A stretch of DNA of 7,203 nucleotides from Coxiellaceae bacterium (GTDB taxonomy: Bacteria > Pseudomonadota > Gammaproteobacteria > Coxiellales > Coxiellaceae): assembly GCA_014238445.1 (NCBI GenBank), contig JABABC010000070.1, positions 1 to 7,203 of the forward strand, given 5' to 3'. The notes below the pieces were generated by a model that was not told the DNA's origin, searched no databases, and worked only from the letters and a program-made list of their open reading frames with translations. The position numbers were made by a program, and so were the translations under genes. Below are positions 6,482 to 7,203 of this stretch, piece by piece. Each line of letters begins with the position of its first letter. The first letter of the stretch is position 1.

Positions 6482-7203
6482 TTAACCCTTCTTAATTTTA
6501 TCCGATGTTGACGCATCATTGTTTCTTCGCTGCGCAAAATGATCGATGGCTGATAGTAATAAATCCTGTAATAAGCCTTCCATAGGTAGGCCTGACGCCT
6601 GCCAATTGCGCGGGTATAAACTAATGCTTGTAAAACCGGGCACCGTATTAATCTCATTGAGCACAATGCGCGCATCATTCACAAAAAAATCCACACGTGC
6701 CATCCCTTCAACCTGCAAGGCTCGACAAGCCGCTATCGCTAATTGTTGAATCGCTTTTTGTTGCTGTTCACTCAAACGCGCCGGCACAATGGCAGTAGCG
6801 CCTGATGCGTCTTGGTATTTAGCTTCATATGAATAAAAGTCGTGATGCACGTCTAACTCGCCAGGCACAGAAGCCACTAAATTCTGACCATAGCCTTTAA
6901 CGGAACATTCAATTTCAACACCCTCGATCGCAGGCTCAACTAACACACAATCGTCGTATTGAAAGGCTAAATCGAGCGCATGCTCAAAACTCACGGCATC
7001 GGTCACACGGCTGACTCCGACCGAGGACCCTTGACAAGCAGGCTTTACAAACAACACCCCTCCCCACTGCGATACCAACCTATCATACGTGTAATTTGCG
7101 CGGCTAATGGGTGTCAGTGCAAACCAGTCACACGTTGGTAAGCCTGCAGCTCGCCACACACGCTTGGCCATGTCTTTATGCAGACTCATGGCTGATGCCA
7201 TGA
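6482..7203 (-). CDS. ddlA: D-alanine--D-alanine ligase, DdlA type (N-terminus beyond the right edge)
   Basis: This ATP-grasp enzyme joins two D-alanines in the cytoplasm to give the dipeptide used for peptidoglycan stem peptides. About 239 C-terminal residues are visible, against roughly 360 for full-length DdlA, so about 120 are missing. The ATG at 7201 is the internal methionine of a family stretch (ASAMSLHKD) and is not the start. Visible motifs, numbered from that Met: VKPACQGSSVGVS (52-64, ATP lysine K53 and the Ser-Ser-Val-Gly loop), EP (89-90) with EGVEIECSV (93-101), the omega-loop FYSYEAKY (122-129), whose tyrosine favours D-Ala over D-lactate as second substrate, MARVDFFV (D171), and LNEINTVPGF (E183 and N185, magnesium ligands). 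SLYPRNWQASGL near the end is characteristic of DdlA rather than DdlB. The gene ends 2 bases before dnaE, which is not its usual neighbour. Confidence 0.96.
   Translation of the reverse strand, partial: MASAMSLHKDMAKRVWRAAGLPTCDWFALTPISRANYTYDRLVSQWGGVLFVKPACQGSSVGVSRVTDAVSFEHALDLAFQYDDCVLVEPAIEGVEIECSVKGYGQNLVASVPGELDVHHDFYSYEAKYQDASGATAIVPARLSEQQQKAIQQLAIAACRALQVEGMARVDFFVNDARIVLNEINTVPGFTSISLYPRNWQASGLPMEGLLQDLLLSAIDHFAQRRNNDASTSDKIKKG
6486..6493 (-). promoter_or_regulatory. Shine-Dalgarno of dnaE inside the 3' end of ddlA
   Basis: The minus strand reads AAGAAGGG across the last ddl codons, 6 bases before the dnaE ATG at 6479. With the ddl stop codon between the ribosome binding site and the start, ribosomes finishing ddl are well placed to re-initiate. 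This suggests translational coupling. Confidence 0.65.

Noticed and set aside
6427..6749. Short open frames spanning the ddl/dnaE junction on both strands
   Set aside because: They overlap two well-supported conserved genes in other frames and show no protein-like features.

Overview
All four genes that I can support lie on the minus strand, so the window reads right to left: the 3' part of a DdlA-type D-alanine--D-alanine ligase (window edge to 6482), a complete DNA polymerase III alpha subunit gene, dnaE (6479-3027), an unrecognised 719-codon protein-kinase-like gene (2923-764), and the first 197 codons of a probable large surface protein or adhesin (591 to the window edge). I see no tRNA, rRNA, transposase, CRISPR array or other mobile element.

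The organism is most likely a gammaproteobacterium of moderate to low G+C. The DnaE product can be followed almost residue for residue against the E. coli enzyme from memory (PHP, palm with PDFDVDF, beta-clamp motif QDDLF, OB fold), and the ligase is the DdlA type. The genus cannot be read from the sequence. A eukaryote-like kinase with a hydrophobic hairpin tail, next to a large surface protein, would fit a host-associated lineage such as a Legionella/Coxiella relative or another symbiont. That is inference only.

Region by region: ddl and dnaE are separated by 2 bases, and the dnaE ribosome binding site lies inside the end of ddl, so the two are co-transcribed and probably translationally coupled. 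A gap of about 100 bp then holds the best promoter in the window (TTGTCA, 17 bp, TATACA). It is embedded in a dense set of inverted repeats and should drive the kinase gene. After the kinase gene comes a 172-bp gap with no recognisable intrinsic terminator. It holds a weaker extended -10 promoter candidate with a 9-base A/T tract, a small AT-rich inverted repeat and a clear Shine-Dalgarno for the last gene.

Functionally, the right half is housekeeping (cell-wall precursor synthesis and chromosome replication) and the left half is accessory. The kinase-like protein is the most unusual item. It has a readable catalytic core (K123, HRDL at 240-243, N247, D261 in an IDW motif rather than DFG), then about 330 residues of unknown, largely helical sequence ending in two closely spaced hydrophobic segments. 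The leftmost gene encodes an N-terminal hydrophobic leader, an acidic Ser/Thr-rich linker, a second hydrophobic segment and the start of what looks like a bacterial Ig-like repeat. The rest lies outside the window.
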